NCBI GenBank assembly: GCA_964573705.1
Contig: CAZNLT010000008.1
Coordinates: 1 to 64,000, forward strand
Origin: JAABSQ01 sp964573705
GTDB taxonomy: Bacteria > Desulfobacterota > Desulfobacteria > Desulfobacterales > Desulfococcaceae
DNA length: 64,000 bases
Reading direction: 5' to 3'
In this document: piece after piece, positions 26,479-35,719 of the stretch
Position numbering within the stretch: position 1 is the stretch's first letter
Layout: each line of letters begins with the position of its first letter
Program-made: the position numbers and the translations under genes
Notes under the pieces: model-generated
The model's input: the letters and a program-made list of their open reading frames with translations, nothing else
Told to the model about the DNA's origin: nothing
Databases searched by the model: none

Positions 26479-28050
26479 TTACTTCCCAAGGGTCTCGTGG
26501 AGACCGGTCTTTTCCAGAAAACGGACATCCGTGAGAATATTTTTCGGGGAATCATCCCGAAGGATTCGGCCTTCCTGCAATACCAGCCATCGGTGGCTGT
26601 TTTCGGCGGCAAAGGCCAGATCATGGGTGGCGAAAATGACGGTTCGGCCCCAGGACCGGATTTCAGACAACAGACCGCTCAAGGTGCTTCGGAAATGGCC
26701 GTCCTGACCGGCGGTGGGTTCATCCATGACCAGAATGTCGGGTTTGGCCGCCAGCGCTGCGGCAAAGGCGACCCGCTTTTTTTCGCCGCCGCTGAGCCGG
26801 AAGGGCGGACGGTCCAAAAGCGGGTCCAGTCCGAAAAGGCGGATGATCTCCTCGATCCATGCCTCATCGAGGCGATTCATGGCCCGAGGGCCGGCCAGGA
26901 TTTCTTCCCGAACCGTCAGCTTGAAAAACTGGCCGGCCGGATTCTGAAAGGCCATTCCCACGTGGCGGGCCAGCTGGGATACTTTCCGGTTTCGAATACT
27001 GTCCCCGTGCAACCGGATTCGACCCTTTGCCGGGCGCAGCAGACCGTTGAACTGTTTGAGCAGGGTCGTTTTTCCGGCGCCGTTGGCTCCGAGAACCCCG
27101 ACCGATTCCCCCCTGTGAACCTCGAACCGGATTCGGTCGAGGACCCTTCGGCCCCCGACCGTAACCGTGATATCTTCGGCCGTCAGGACAGGGGGCCGGT
27201 TCCGTTCATTTCCATTTCCGGGAAGCGGTCGATCGGCGACGCGAGGGCTTTCCGCCTTCCATCCCAAGGACAGGCCGAAGCGGTTCGCGTTCTTCGGGGT
27301 CAGGATGATAGAGGGCGGACCGTCCCCCTGGACCCTGCCATTTTCGACCAGAATCATTCGGCCGGCATCGGGGGCGGTATAATTCATTCGGTGTTCGGCG
27401 ATAATGATTCCGGTCCCCCGGTCGTGAATACGCCGAAGGGCTTTTCGTACCCGGCCGACATGGGCCGGGTCCAGGTTGGCATAGGGTTCGTCCAGCACCA
27501 GCACTTTCGGTCTCAGGCAGAGCATGGCGGCAATCGAAACCAGTTGCTGTTCGCCGCCGGACAGGGAATGGGGACCCCGATTCAGAAGGTGCCTTATTCC
27601 CATGCCCCGGGCGGTATCGTGAACCCGCCGTTTCATCTCTGGCCGGGGGACCCCGAGGCTTTCCAATCCAAAGGCCAACTCGTTTTCCACGGTTCGGTTA
27701 AACAGCTGGGCTTCGGGATTCTGAAACACCATGCCGACCTCCGAGAAAAGATCGCCGACGGTCCATTCCGCCGTGTCCCGTCCCCCCACCCGGACCCGGC
27801 CTTTCAGAAGTCCTCCGTAAAAATGGGGGATCAGCCCGTTGAAGGTTCGGCACAAGGTCGATTTGCCCGAACTGCTGGGCCCGGCGATAAGGAGGTATTC
27901 ATTTCCCTGAATCGCCAGATCCAGGTTGTTCAGTTTATAGTCCGGGGGCTCTATTTTATAGGAATACCGGAGCTGTTCAGTGCGGATAAAATTCTCCGCA
28001 GACGCCGCTTTTCCCGGTGCGGCCGGCGCCTCCGGTTTTTCCGAATTCAT
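26479..28050 (-). CDS. ecfA: ECF transporter ATPase, two fused nucleotide-binding domains
   Basis: This 523-residue protein joins both ECF ATPases in one chain. Domain 1 (residues ~28-245) has GPSSSGKSTL, Q-loop FQNPEAQLFN, signature LSGGEQQ and Walker B VLVLDEPYANLDP. Domain 2 (~290-510) has GANGAGKTTL, FQNPAGQFFK, LSGGEKKR, ILVMDEPTAGQDG and the switch histidine in FATHD. Both sites look complete. The start ATG overlaps the thiW stop (ATGA), indicating translational coupling. It powers uptake of the thiamin precursor bound by the S component. Confidence 0.93.
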   Translation of the reverse strand: MNSEKPEAPAAPGKAASAENFIRTEQLRYSYKIEPPDYKLNNLDLAIQGNEYLLIAGPSSSGKSTLCRTFNGLIPHFYGGLLKGRVRVGGRDTAEWTVGDLFSEVGMVFQNPEAQLFNRTVENELAFGLESLGVPRPEMKRRVHDTARGMGIRHLLNRGPHSLSGGEQQLVSIAAMLCLRPKVLVLDEPYANLDPAHVGRVRKALRRIHDRGTGIIIAEHRMNYTAPDAGRMILVENGRVQGDGPPSIILTPKNANRFGLSLGWKAESPRVADRPLPGNGNERNRPPVLTAEDITVTVGGRRVLDRIRFEVHRGESVGVLGANGAGKTTLLKQFNGLLRPAKGRIRLHGDSIRNRKVSQLARHVGMAFQNPAGQFFKLTVREEILAGPRAMNRLDEAWIEEIIRLFGLDPLLDRPPFRLSGGEKKRVAFAAALAAKPDILVMDEPTAGQDGHFRSTLSGLLSEIRSWGRTVIFATHDLAFAAENSHRWLVLQEGRILRDDSPKNILTDVRFLEKTGLHETLGK

Positions 28051-28583
28051 TGAAGACTCGGGGAAAGATCCACCAGGTCGGCCCGTTCCAGCATTCGAAC
28101 GGCCAACACCCCCAGAATCGCCCCGGCGACGGTGCTGCCCAGGAACGAGGGAATCAAGGCCAGAACCGGAATCGCCTTTCCCATGAAGACCGGCGCAACC
28201 AGCATCGCGCTGACCACCGGAGCGAGGATGCCGGTGCCGAAGATTTCACCGCCGGCGCCCGCATACAGGTTTCGGGTCCTGCGGTATAGATACCCGGCAA
28301 GGAAAGCGCCGATCATGCCGCCGGGAAACGCCAGAAGGGTCCCGACCCCCATGGCGTTGCGGATCAGGCCGATGATGCCGGCCACCGTCACCGCCCACCC
28401 GGGTCCCAGAAGGACTGCGCTGAGCATATTAACGAAGTGCTGGGTGGGATTGATCTTTGCGATTCCCACCGGAAAAGAGGTATACGGCGCCAGGGCCACG
28501 CCCATGGCGACGAAGACGACCGCATAAGCCGTTTTACGGGTGTCGGTCGATTTCGCTTTTGGTGCGTTTTTCCTTGTCTGCAT
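28047..28583 (-). CDS. thiW: ECF transporter S component, ThiW family
   Basis: The 178-residue membrane protein is the substrate-binding subunit. It shows the ThiW pattern: a Lys-rich cytoplasmic start (MQTRKNAPKAK), FPVGIAKINPTQHFVNMLSA, VLLGPGWAVTVAGIIGLIRN and GTLLAFPGGMIGAFLAGYLY. ThiW is assigned to uptake of the thiazole moiety of thiamin, and the TPP riboswitch upstream supports a thiamin-related substrate. ATG 28583 follows AAAGGAGACAGGT; an extended frame to 28688 lacks a ribosome site. It is first in the operon and overlaps ecfA by 4 nt. Confidence 0.92.
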   Translation of the reverse strand: MQTRKNAPKAKSTDTRKTAYAVVFVAMGVALAPYTSFPVGIAKINPTQHFVNMLSAVLLGPGWAVTVAGIIGLIRNAMGVGTLLAFPGGMIGAFLAGYLYRRTRNLYAGAGGEIFGTGILAPVVSAMLVAPVFMGKAIPVLALIPSFLGSTVAGAILGVLAVRMLERADLVDLSPSLQ

Positions 28584-28751
28584 ACCTGTCTCCTTTGTAA
28601 ATAACCGATCGGTTTGCCTAAAAAAGGGACCGTCGAGCGGAATTGTAAATCGGGAAACCTGATACGCACTGGAGAAAGAAGGGATCATCAGGAGGGATGA
28701 AAACCATCAATTTACGGCGGATCTCAAAGGCGCCGCTGAAAACCTCTCCGA

Positions 28752-28828
28752 CTTCCCTACGACAGTATGAACTGTATCAGGTTCAAAGGGTATGATCTCA
28801 GTTCCGTAAAGAAGCCGGAACACCCCTC
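28752..28828 (-). promoter_or_regulatory. TPP riboswitch (THI box)
   Basis: Read on the minus strand, the segment runs from AGGGGTGTTCCGG through CTGAGATCATACCC and TTTGAACCTGATAC to GTCGTAGGGAAGTC. These are the conserved GGGGUG, CUGAGA, ACCC, GAACCUGA and GUAGGGAA blocks of the thiamin pyrophosphate aptamer in correct order. It lies about 170 nt upstream of thiW, so it should shut the ECF operon down when TPP is abundant. Confidence 0.95.
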
Positions 28829-29092
28829 ATCGGATCCGGGACATCTGTTATCAGGATCGGTGCGGAAAATCAAGGGTTTCAACTCTTTCCCATTCTTTTT
28901 CGTCGATTCCGACGGCCGAGGGCGACCTGCGCCAGGCTGCGGAATGAGCCCCTTATCGATAGAGGTTGAACATACTCGAAAAAGCGGTTAGAATCTCCAA
29001 TTCAATCAGAGAAGCGGATATTTTTCTCGAAAATGCGGGGGTATTTGAAAAATTGAATATGGAAAAGCGCCTGGTCGAATAGGAAGCTTGTT

Positions 29093-30475
29093 TTGATCGC
29101 AACAGTTTTACAAGCAGTGCGCGCCGGTGGGTTTTGGAGATGGTCGGTTCAGCTGATCGGTTTGATGACGGTTTTTACCGTGGGGTCGATGGCCGATGCC
29201 GCGGATCCCCCCGTGAGTCGGGTCCGACCGGCCTCGATTTCCGTAAAGAACCCGATTCTCCCGCCCGCTCTCTGGCCTTACGAGCGCGAGGCGATTCGGG
29301 AGGGGCTGTATCTGCTGTTTGACCGGTGGAATGAGGCCGCCCTGAATATCGACGAGGAACTGGTTCGGCATGTTTCTTATTTTTATAAATATTATTCCAT
29401 TATCGACCCCCACGGCACCAACCGGATCATCGAACGCAGCCGCAAGTACTATCCGGAGATTCGAAAAATATTTGAATCCCACCGGCTTCCCGAAGAACTC
29501 GCCTTTGCCGTCCCCTTTGTGGAAAGCGCATTCGTCAATAAAGCCCGCTCCGATAAAAAGGCGGTGGGGCTCTTTCAGTTCCTCAAAAGCACCGCCAGGG
29601 CTTTTGATTTGACGGTATCCGGCCAGGTGGACGAGCGATTGGACTACCGAAAATCGGCTTCCGCCTGCGCCGCCTATATTTCCAACAACCGGGTTTTGTT
29701 CGACAGCACCGTGTTGAGCATCGGCAGTTTTCATCACGGCGCCAGTCGACTCACCCGGGTCCTTCGCCGATTGCCGATCAAAGACGACCGACGGGACTTT
29801 GTTTCCATTTTCAATCATCGGCGGTTGGGGAAATACTCCAAAGAATATATCCCCAAGTGTCTGGCGGCCGCCCTGGTGTTTCGGTTTTTGAAAAACATGG
29901 ACATGGAGGCGATTCCCGAAATCGGCGCGGAAAACCGAAAACTGCCCCGATTCGTCTATGTAAAAGACCTGCAAGAGAAATACCCCGACCTGCTTCGGTT
30001 GAACCCCGATCTGCAACAGGCCAAAACCACCTACCTGTATGCGACCACCCGCGGGTATTTATTGGTGGAGGAACTCAATTACACGGCGGCCGAAGCGCCG
30101 GTTCTTATTGCACGACAAGAAGAGAGCCCGGCGGAAACCGGATCGGAGGAAGCGCCGGCTATCGAGGAGCCGGAGGAACCGCCCCCGATCAAACCGGCCG
30201 AGGAGACCGGAACGGTTCCGCAACTGGTGGGAGAAGCATGGGAGGAAAGCATTCGGGACCGATTTCCAAAAAATGAGATTGTCATGAACAAGTCCTACAC
30301 CGGGGTGATCGAAGAAATCGGCATTGTTTTTGATCAAAATCTGAAAGTCGGAGAAAAATGGCCGGAAAACGAGATCTTGATTCTGGAGGTGGGGCGGCCG
30401 CCGGTCCCGGAGGATGAACTGACATCGGAGGAATACACCCGATTCATTCAGGAATATATGAGCACGTTGCGCTAA
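29093..30475 (+). CDS. exported lytic transglycosylase with possible C-terminal PASTA-like domain
   Basis: The 460-residue enzyme should cleave peptidoglycan glycan strands. A basic start and hydrophobic stretch (WSVQLIGLMTVFTVGSMADA) act as an export signal. The SLT domain has the catalytic glutamate in LAFAVPFVESAFVNKARS, AVGLFQFLKSTARAFDL, and a later SFHHGASRL, as in the MltD-type subgroup. A proline/glutamate-rich linker (EEPEEPPPIKPAEETG) leads to a C-terminal segment VPQLVGEAWEESIRDRFPKN ending NEILILEVGRPP, which resembles a PASTA domain. The start used is TTG 29093 after AGGAAG; an internal start would shorten the signal. Two secreted paralogues follow after 44 nt. Confidence 0.85.
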   Translation: MIATVLQAVRAGGFWRWSVQLIGLMTVFTVGSMADAADPPVSRVRPASISVKNPILPPALWPYEREAIREGLYLLFDRWNEAALNIDEELVRHVSYFYKYYSIIDPHGTNRIIERSRKYYPEIRKIFESHRLPEELAFAVPFVESAFVNKARSDKKAVGLFQFLKSTARAFDLTVSGQVDERLDYRKSASACAAYISNNRVLFDSTVLSIGSFHHGASRLTRVLRRLPIKDDRRDFVSIFNHRRLGKYSKEYIPKCLAAALVFRFLKNMDMEAIPEIGAENRKLPRFVYVKDLQEKYPDLLRLNPDLQQAKTTYLYATTRGYLLVEELNYTAAEAPVLIARQEESPAETGSEEAPAIEEPEEPPPIKPAEETGTVPQLVGEAWEESIRDRFPKNEIVMNKSYTGVIEEIGIVFDQNLKVGEKWPENEILILEVGRPPVPEDELTSEEYTRFIQEYMSTLR

Positions 30476-30519
30476 AGCAGCGAATCTTTTTAACTCTCGA
30501 AAGAAAGGGAGCCTAATTC

Positions 30520-31194
30520 ATGAGGAAGTACCTTTTATGCCTGATGGTGTGCCTGCATGCGGGTTTCGGGTTCGCCCAGGAAAACCCGGTCGATACCCAG
30601 GTATGTGAAAGCGCGTTTAGTGCATCGGGTCAGTGGCGGTACTCCGACCGCACCGCTCTCGAAAGCGCGCTGACCGAGGCCTCCGAAGAAAAAGCGGTTC
30701 AAACCCTTTTTTCCGAAGAACTGGGGGGTTACGAAGCCGCCGTTTTTCCGGAAGCGAAGATCATCACCGCCCTGAGAGACCTGGTTATTTACGACGGAGC
30801 GTACCTGAGCGTCGAAGAACCCCTATCTTTCTGCATGCGCCTTCAGGGGTGCCGGATCGAACCGGCCGACCGGGAGCGGTTCGATCCGGTGGAGATCGGC
30901 CGGGTGTGCAATATCAATCCCAACCTGGTCCAGACCCAGGCGGAAAAAATCAAGGAGATCTTCGCCCGGCAGATGGTCGATACCGACCAGGGCCCCTCCC
31001 TGACTTCGATCGGGGTAATGATGGCCGATCCCGGGCAAATCCGGCGGTATGAAGAGGCCGCCTTGAAGGCCCTGGTGCATGAAGTCGATGTGGCCCCAAG
31101 CGGCCAGGCATTGAGCGGTTCCGCCTGTCTGTCGCTGGTGGTGTATCCGGTCGAGCTGTATGCCGCAACCGCATTTAAGAATGAATCGGAATAA
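30520..31194 (+). CDS. secreted protein of unknown family (tandem paralogue 1)
   Basis: The 224-residue protein has a clear signal peptide (MRKYLLCLMVCLHAGFGFAQ). The mature part shares spaced motifs with the next gene: CESAFSASGQWRYSD, FSEELGGYEAAV, FDPVEIGRVCNINPNLVQTQ and VYPVELYAATAF. Five or more cysteines in the mature chain suggest periplasmic disulfides. No family function is known to me. It lies 44 nt after the lytic transglycosylase with a good AAAGGGAG site and 11 nt before its paralogue, so the three are probably one transcription unit acting on the cell envelope. Confidence 0.7.
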   Translation: MRKYLLCLMVCLHAGFGFAQENPVDTQVCESAFSASGQWRYSDRTALESALTEASEEKAVQTLFSEELGGYEAAVFPEAKIITALRDLVIYDGAYLSVEEPLSFCMRLQGCRIEPADRERFDPVEIGRVCNINPNLVQTQAEKIKEIFARQMVDTDQGPSLTSIGVMMADPGQIRRYEEAALKALVHEVDVAPSGQALSGSACLSLVVYPVELYAATAFKNESE

Positions 31195-31205
31195 AGGAGA
31201 CGGCC

Positions 31206-32438
31206 ATGTTGAAATGGACAGCTGCGATACTATTGACTTTCTGTTTGATGTTGCCGGCCCGTGCGGCCGATATTCGCTATTGCGAACCCATTTCCGATGA
31301 GGACGGGCAGTGGCGATATCCCGATGAAAACGCCTACCATCAGGAGATGATTATTCAGGCGGAGCGGATGGCGGTCAAGGATATTTTCCAAACTGAACTG
31401 TCTGGATTTGAATCGGCGGTGGTGGACCGCGGTTCCCTCATCGATGCGCTCACCAATTTTCTGGAGTATGAGCAGGAAATCGTTCGGGGAGAGGCGGAAA
31501 AGGATTACTGCGCGGTCTTGAAAGATCCTCGCAAACAGGAGGTGCCCCATCTGTTTTCTCCCATGGAAATCGGCCGGGTCTGCCATTTCGATGATGAATT
31601 GCGTGCGGTTCAGGCCGAAGAAATCCGGAATACCTTTATTTCCGATCTCCGCGGAAAAGAGACGATCAGCGCGGCGGTGCTGTCCATGATGGAGGACCCT
31701 ACCAACATCAATATGAAAACCGACGAGCAACTCAGCCTTTACATTCATGAAAAACACCCCGAGAAAGCGGATCATGCCGTTTCCGAGGTCCAATGCACTG
31801 CTTTGTATGTCATTCCCATGGAATTGTATGCCGCCTCCTCCAAACGGGAGGTCTCATCCATCGTTTCGGTTATGCCGGCCATAGAAACCCGGGACCAGGA
31901 GAACCGAAAAGGGGAATTTCAACTGGTGATCATTGAAAAGAAATACCACTGGATTCGGGGAAGCGAACAGAAGATCGCCGAAGTCGGGGATATCACCGAA
32001 TTTACCGCGCCGTTTCGCAATGAAAACTTTCAGGATTTCGTCACAGCCAATTTTCGGGACATCATTTGTATCGGTATGGCTTCCTGCGAGGGAGATATTC
32101 CGGAAGAGAATCGTCGCGGTAAAATCCGATCCGCCAATCTGATATCCCGACTGCGGGAGGCCTTTGAAAAGGAATCCGGCCTGGATATTTACGGACTCAA
32201 TCTGGGAAAGCACGAGTTTTCAAAGGAGGAATGCCGTCAGTTGAGCGATGAAGCCCGAAATGCCCAGCGGATCGTCATGCTGGTGGGCGTCACCAAGCGG
32301 TCGGATCCCAAGGTGGATGTGGAAGCGGCCCTGCGAAAGGCGATGAAACGAATGGCCGATTCCAAGCAGGACCTGCTGCCCATCCATCCGGAGGATTACC
32401 TTTTGTTTGATTTGACCAACACTTCAGAAGAAGGTTAA
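31206..32438 (+). CDS. secreted protein of unknown family (tandem paralogue 2, longer)
   Basis: The 410-residue protein has a signal peptide (LLTFCLMLPARAA). Its first ~210 mature residues parallel the previous gene: YCEPISDEDGQWRYPDEN, FQTELSGFESAVVD, FSPMEIGRVCHFDDELRAVQ and YVIPMELYAAS. The extra ~170 C-terminal residues, with IGMASCEGDIPEENRRGKIR, SANLISRLREAF and a final QRIVMLVGV strand, are vaguely like an OmpA/peptidoglycan-binding domain, where names such as RGxxRAxxLxxxL recur; this is a weak resemblance only. It is last in the unit, followed by a terminator. Confidence 0.7.
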   Translation: MLKWTAAILLTFCLMLPARAADIRYCEPISDEDGQWRYPDENAYHQEMIIQAERMAVKDIFQTELSGFESAVVDRGSLIDALTNFLEYEQEIVRGEAEKDYCAVLKDPRKQEVPHLFSPMEIGRVCHFDDELRAVQAEEIRNTFISDLRGKETISAAVLSMMEDPTNINMKTDEQLSLYIHEKHPEKADHAVSEVQCTALYVIPMELYAASSKREVSSIVSVMPAIETRDQENRKGEFQLVIIEKKYHWIRGSEQKIAEVGDITEFTAPFRNENFQDFVTANFRDIICIGMASCEGDIPEENRRGKIRSANLISRLREAFEKESGLDIYGLNLGKHEFSKEECRQLSDEARNAQRIVMLVGVTKRSDPKVDVEAALRKAMKRMADSKQDLLPIHPEDYLLFDLTNTSEEG

Positions 32439-32539
32439 TCCATTTCCGCCGACCGCGAAGAGAATTCATGGTCTGCGATTTTCCTCTCACAAGTCCGGAA
32501 AAATCCCATATTTTCAAATCTTTAAATCTCCGCTTCACG

Positions 32540-32572
32540 GCAGGGGGTGTATTCGCCCCCTGTTTTGTTTTA
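32540..32572 (+). terminator. rho-independent terminator after the envelope operon
   Basis: GCAGGGGG pairs with CCCCCTG around a short loop (32540-32562), followed by TTTTGTTTT. It closes the transglycosylase/paralogue unit before the convergent pgm. Confidence 0.85.
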
Positions 32573-32613
32573 TTCGGAAGGCACTCAGTTTATGGAAACC
32601 GTTCAGGATGTTT

Positions 32614-34272
32614 TTATTCCAATACCCCCGCCACTTGCATGGCGCTGGCCACCATCTCTTTGGCCGCTTCCTGAATCTGTTTCAAGTGGTCTTTGCCTTT
32701 GAAGCTTTCGGCATAGATCTTGTAAATTTCTTCGGTGCCCGATGGGCGGGCCGCGAACCAGCCGTTTTCGGTCACCACCTTGAGTCCGCCGATGGGGGCG
32801 TCATTGCCGGGAGCCCGGGTCAGTTTCTTCAAAATCGGGTCGCCGGCCAGGGTATCGGCTTTCACCTGGTCGGAAGAAAGCTTCTTGAGGACCTCTTTCT
32901 GGGAACGGGTGGCCGGGGCGTCCAGGCGCTCATACACCGGGCTTCCGAATTTTTCAGAAAGATGTTGGTAGTGCTCGCCCGGGTCCTTCTGGGTCTTGGC
33001 GGTGATTTCCGCCGCCAGCAGGTTCATGATGATGCCGTCCTTATCGGTGGTCCAAACCGTGCCGTCGGTGCGAAGAAAAGAGGCGCCGGCGCTCTCTTCG
33101 CCGCCGAATCCGCAGGCGCCTTCGATCAGCCCTTCAACAAACCATTTGAACCCCACCGGCACTTCGGAAAGGGGACGGTTCAGATGGGCGGCGATGCGGT
33201 CGATCATGCTGCTGCTCACCAGGGTTTTGCCCACCGCCGCATTCGGTTTCCAGTGGGGCCGGTTCTGAAACAGATAATGGATGGCCACGGCCAGATAATG
33301 GTTGGGATTCATCAACCCGACACTTCGGGTGACGATGCCGTGCCGGTCCACATCCGGATCATTGCCGAAGGCGATGTCGTAGCGGTCTTTCATGTCGATA
33401 AGCTGGGCCATGGCATAAGGCGAAGAGCAATCCATTCGGATTTTTCCATCCTTGTCCACCGACATGAAACCGAAGGCGGGGTCGACCTTTTTATTCACCA
33501 CCTCCAGGTTGAGGCGATATTTCTCAGCAATTGGCTCCCAGAACCGGACCGCGGCACCCCCCATCGGATCCACCCCGATCCGAAGCCCCGAAGCGCCGAT
33601 GGCGGCCATATCCAATATGTTTTCCAGATCTTCCACATACGGCGAAATGAAATCATACTCGCGAACCGTATCCGCGGAAAGGGCTTTTTCATAGGGCATG
33701 CGACGGACCGCTCTATTTTTGCCTTGCAGAATGACATTGGCCCGGTCCTGAACCCATTGGGTGACTTCGGCGTCGGCCGGTCCGCCGTGGGGCGGGTTGT
33801 ATTTCAATCCCCCGTCGCTCGGCGGGTTATGGGAAGGGGTGATGACGATGCCGTCGGCCAGTCCTGTGGTTTTGCCCCGGTTGAAGGTGAGGATGGCGTG
33901 GGAGATGACCGGCGTCGGGGTATACTCCATGTCTTTATGGATCATCACATTTACCCCGTTGGCGGCCAGCACCTCCAGGGTGGTGATATGGCTCGGTTCG
34001 GAAAGCCCGTGGGTATCCATTCCCAGTAACAGGGGCCCGTCGATCCCCTTGGTTTGGCGGTATTCGCAGATCGCCTGGGCCGTGGCCAGGATGTGATCTT
34101 CATTGAAGCTGTTGTTCAGAGAAGACCCTCTGTGACCCGAGGTGCCGAAACTCACCTGCTGGGGCGGTGCGGAAGGATCGGGGTGCCGGGTGTAATACCC
34201 GCTGATCAGGCGGGGAATGTTCACCAACATGTCATCGGGCGCCGGTTTTCCCGCCAATTGATGTCGTGTCAT
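32614..34272 (-). CDS. pgm: phosphoglucomutase (alpha-D-glucose-specific)
   Basis: The 552-residue enzyme interconverts glucose 1-phosphate and glucose 6-phosphate for glycogen and sugar-nucleotide synthesis. It has the phospho-serine loop GIVITPSHNPPSDGG, the metal-binding loop AFGNDPDVDRHGIV, the sugar-binding loop FGGEESAGASF and the phosphate-binding ARPSGTEEIYKIY. Length and start (MTRHQLAGKPAPDDMLVNIP) match the Pgm type of E. coli. AAAAGGAGG precedes ATG 34272. It is monocistronic. Confidence 0.96.
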   Translation of the reverse strand: MTRHQLAGKPAPDDMLVNIPRLISGYYTRHPDPSAPPQQVSFGTSGHRGSSLNNSFNEDHILATAQAICEYRQTKGIDGPLLLGMDTHGLSEPSHITTLEVLAANGVNVMIHKDMEYTPTPVISHAILTFNRGKTTGLADGIVITPSHNPPSDGGLKYNPPHGGPADAEVTQWVQDRANVILQGKNRAVRRMPYEKALSADTVREYDFISPYVEDLENILDMAAIGASGLRIGVDPMGGAAVRFWEPIAEKYRLNLEVVNKKVDPAFGFMSVDKDGKIRMDCSSPYAMAQLIDMKDRYDIAFGNDPDVDRHGIVTRSVGLMNPNHYLAVAIHYLFQNRPHWKPNAAVGKTLVSSSMIDRIAAHLNRPLSEVPVGFKWFVEGLIEGACGFGGEESAGASFLRTDGTVWTTDKDGIIMNLLAAEITAKTQKDPGEHYQHLSEKFGSPVYERLDAPATRSQKEVLKKLSSDQVKADTLAGDPILKKLTRAPGNDAPIGGLKVVTENGWFAARPSGTEEIYKIYAESFKGKDHLKQIQEAAKEMVASAMQVAGVLE

Positions 34273-34479
34273 GCGGTCTGCCTCCTTTTAGGTAAAGAAT
34301 GGAACGCGTCGTGCATCAGGCGTGTATACTATGCTTTTTAAGGGGAAAAGTCCAGACTGTAAAAAGATGTTTTTGCTTAGGAATGTTGATTATCCCGCAC
34401 GACGAATTATTATAGGTCTACTCATTTTTGAGACCTTCCGATATAGTACGGGGAACCAACCGGAACAGAAAGGATTTCC

Positions 34480-35640
34480 ATGAATTTTGTCTATCTTTCA
34501 CCGCATTTTCCTCCTAACTACCATCTTTTCTGCGCCCACCTGCATCGACTGGGGGTGAATGTTCTGGGAATCGCCGATGAACCATATGAAAAACTTCGGC
34601 CGGATTTGAGGGAAGCCCTGGCCGAATACTATCGGGTGGATGTGCTGAGCGACTACGAGCAGATGTTGAGGGCCTGCGGGTTTTTCATCCATAATTACGG
34701 CAAACTCGAGCGGGTGGAATCCCACAACGACTACTGGCAGGAATTCGAGGCCCGGCTTCGCACCGATTTCAACATTCCCGGTCCCAAAATTCATCAGATT
34801 GGCCGAATCACCCGCAAGTCCGAAATGAAAAACGGATTTCGTAAGGCGGGTGTAAAGGTGCCTCGGGGCAAGGTGATCAAATCCGCCGAAAAAGCCAGAG
34901 AATTGGCCCAGAATTGGGGATACCCGCTGGTGCTGAAACCCAATCGCGGGGTCGGGGCGGCCGACACCTTTCTGATCCACAACGATGAAGAACGGGAAGC
35001 GTTTCTGGCCAAGATACCCAAGGTGCGGTATATCATGGAAGAATTTATTCGGGGAGATCTGGTCAGCTTTGACGGGCTCACCGACCAGGATGGTCAAATT
35101 GTCTTCCATACCGCCCATGTCTTCAGCCAGGGGATTATGGAGACAGTGAACGAAGATCGGGATCTTTTTTATTATTCTCTGCGGGAAATCCCCGATGACT
35201 TAGAAGCCGCCGGGCGACGAACGGTGCGGGCTTTTCGAATTCGCGAAAAATTCTTCCACATCGAATTTTTTCGCACTCGGGACGGGGATCTGGTGGGATT
35301 GGAAGTCAATGTTCGCCCGCCGGGCGGGCTGACCATGGATATGTTCAATTTCGCCAACAATATCGATCTGTATCAGGAGTGGGCCAACATCGTCGTCCAC
35401 AACCGGTTTTCAGCCTCCTTTTCCCGGCCCTACCACTGCGGGTATATCGGCCGAAAGCTGAACAAGAGCTACGCCCACTCTCATAGAGACATTATGCAGA
35501 ATTTCGGACGGCTGATCGTCCATTCCGGCCCTATCGACTCGATTTTCAGTGCGGCCATCGGCAATTACGCCTATATCGCCAACTCACAGGATCCGGAAGA
35601 GCTTCGGGCCGTGGCCGGCTTCATTCAGGAGACTTCCTGA
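34480..35640 (+). CDS. ATP-grasp ligase of unknown substrate
   Basis: The 386-residue soluble protein has a pre-ATP-grasp domain (MNFVYLSPHFPPNYHLFCAH, HNYGKLERVESHNDYW) and the ATP-grasp fold: NWGYPLVLKPNRGVGAADTF as the nucleotide-binding loop, YIMEEFIRGDLVSFDGLTD, and the metal-binding end DGDLVGLEVNVRPPGG. The fold activates a carboxylate as acyl-phosphate for attack by an amine or thiol; the substrate cannot be read. A putative esterase follows after 79 nt on the same strand, suggesting a two-gene unit. Confidence 0.85.
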   Translation: MNFVYLSPHFPPNYHLFCAHLHRLGVNVLGIADEPYEKLRPDLREALAEYYRVDVLSDYEQMLRACGFFIHNYGKLERVESHNDYWQEFEARLRTDFNIPGPKIHQIGRITRKSEMKNGFRKAGVKVPRGKVIKSAEKARELAQNWGYPLVLKPNRGVGAADTFLIHNDEEREAFLAKIPKVRYIMEEFIRGDLVSFDGLTDQDGQIVFHTAHVFSQGIMETVNEDRDLFYYSLREIPDDLEAAGRRTVRAFRIREKFFHIEFFRTRDGDLVGLEVNVRPPGGLTMDMFNFANNIDLYQEWANIVVHNRFSASFSRPYHCGYIGRKLNKSYAHSHRDIMQNFGRLIVHSGPIDSIFSAAIGNYAYIANSQDPEELRAVAGFIQETS

Positions 35641-35719
35641 TCCGTCGAGGCCGCCGATTGAACAGGACCACCGGCAGGATTCACAACCCCATACAAGCAG
35701 GATCGAACGGAACACGGAT

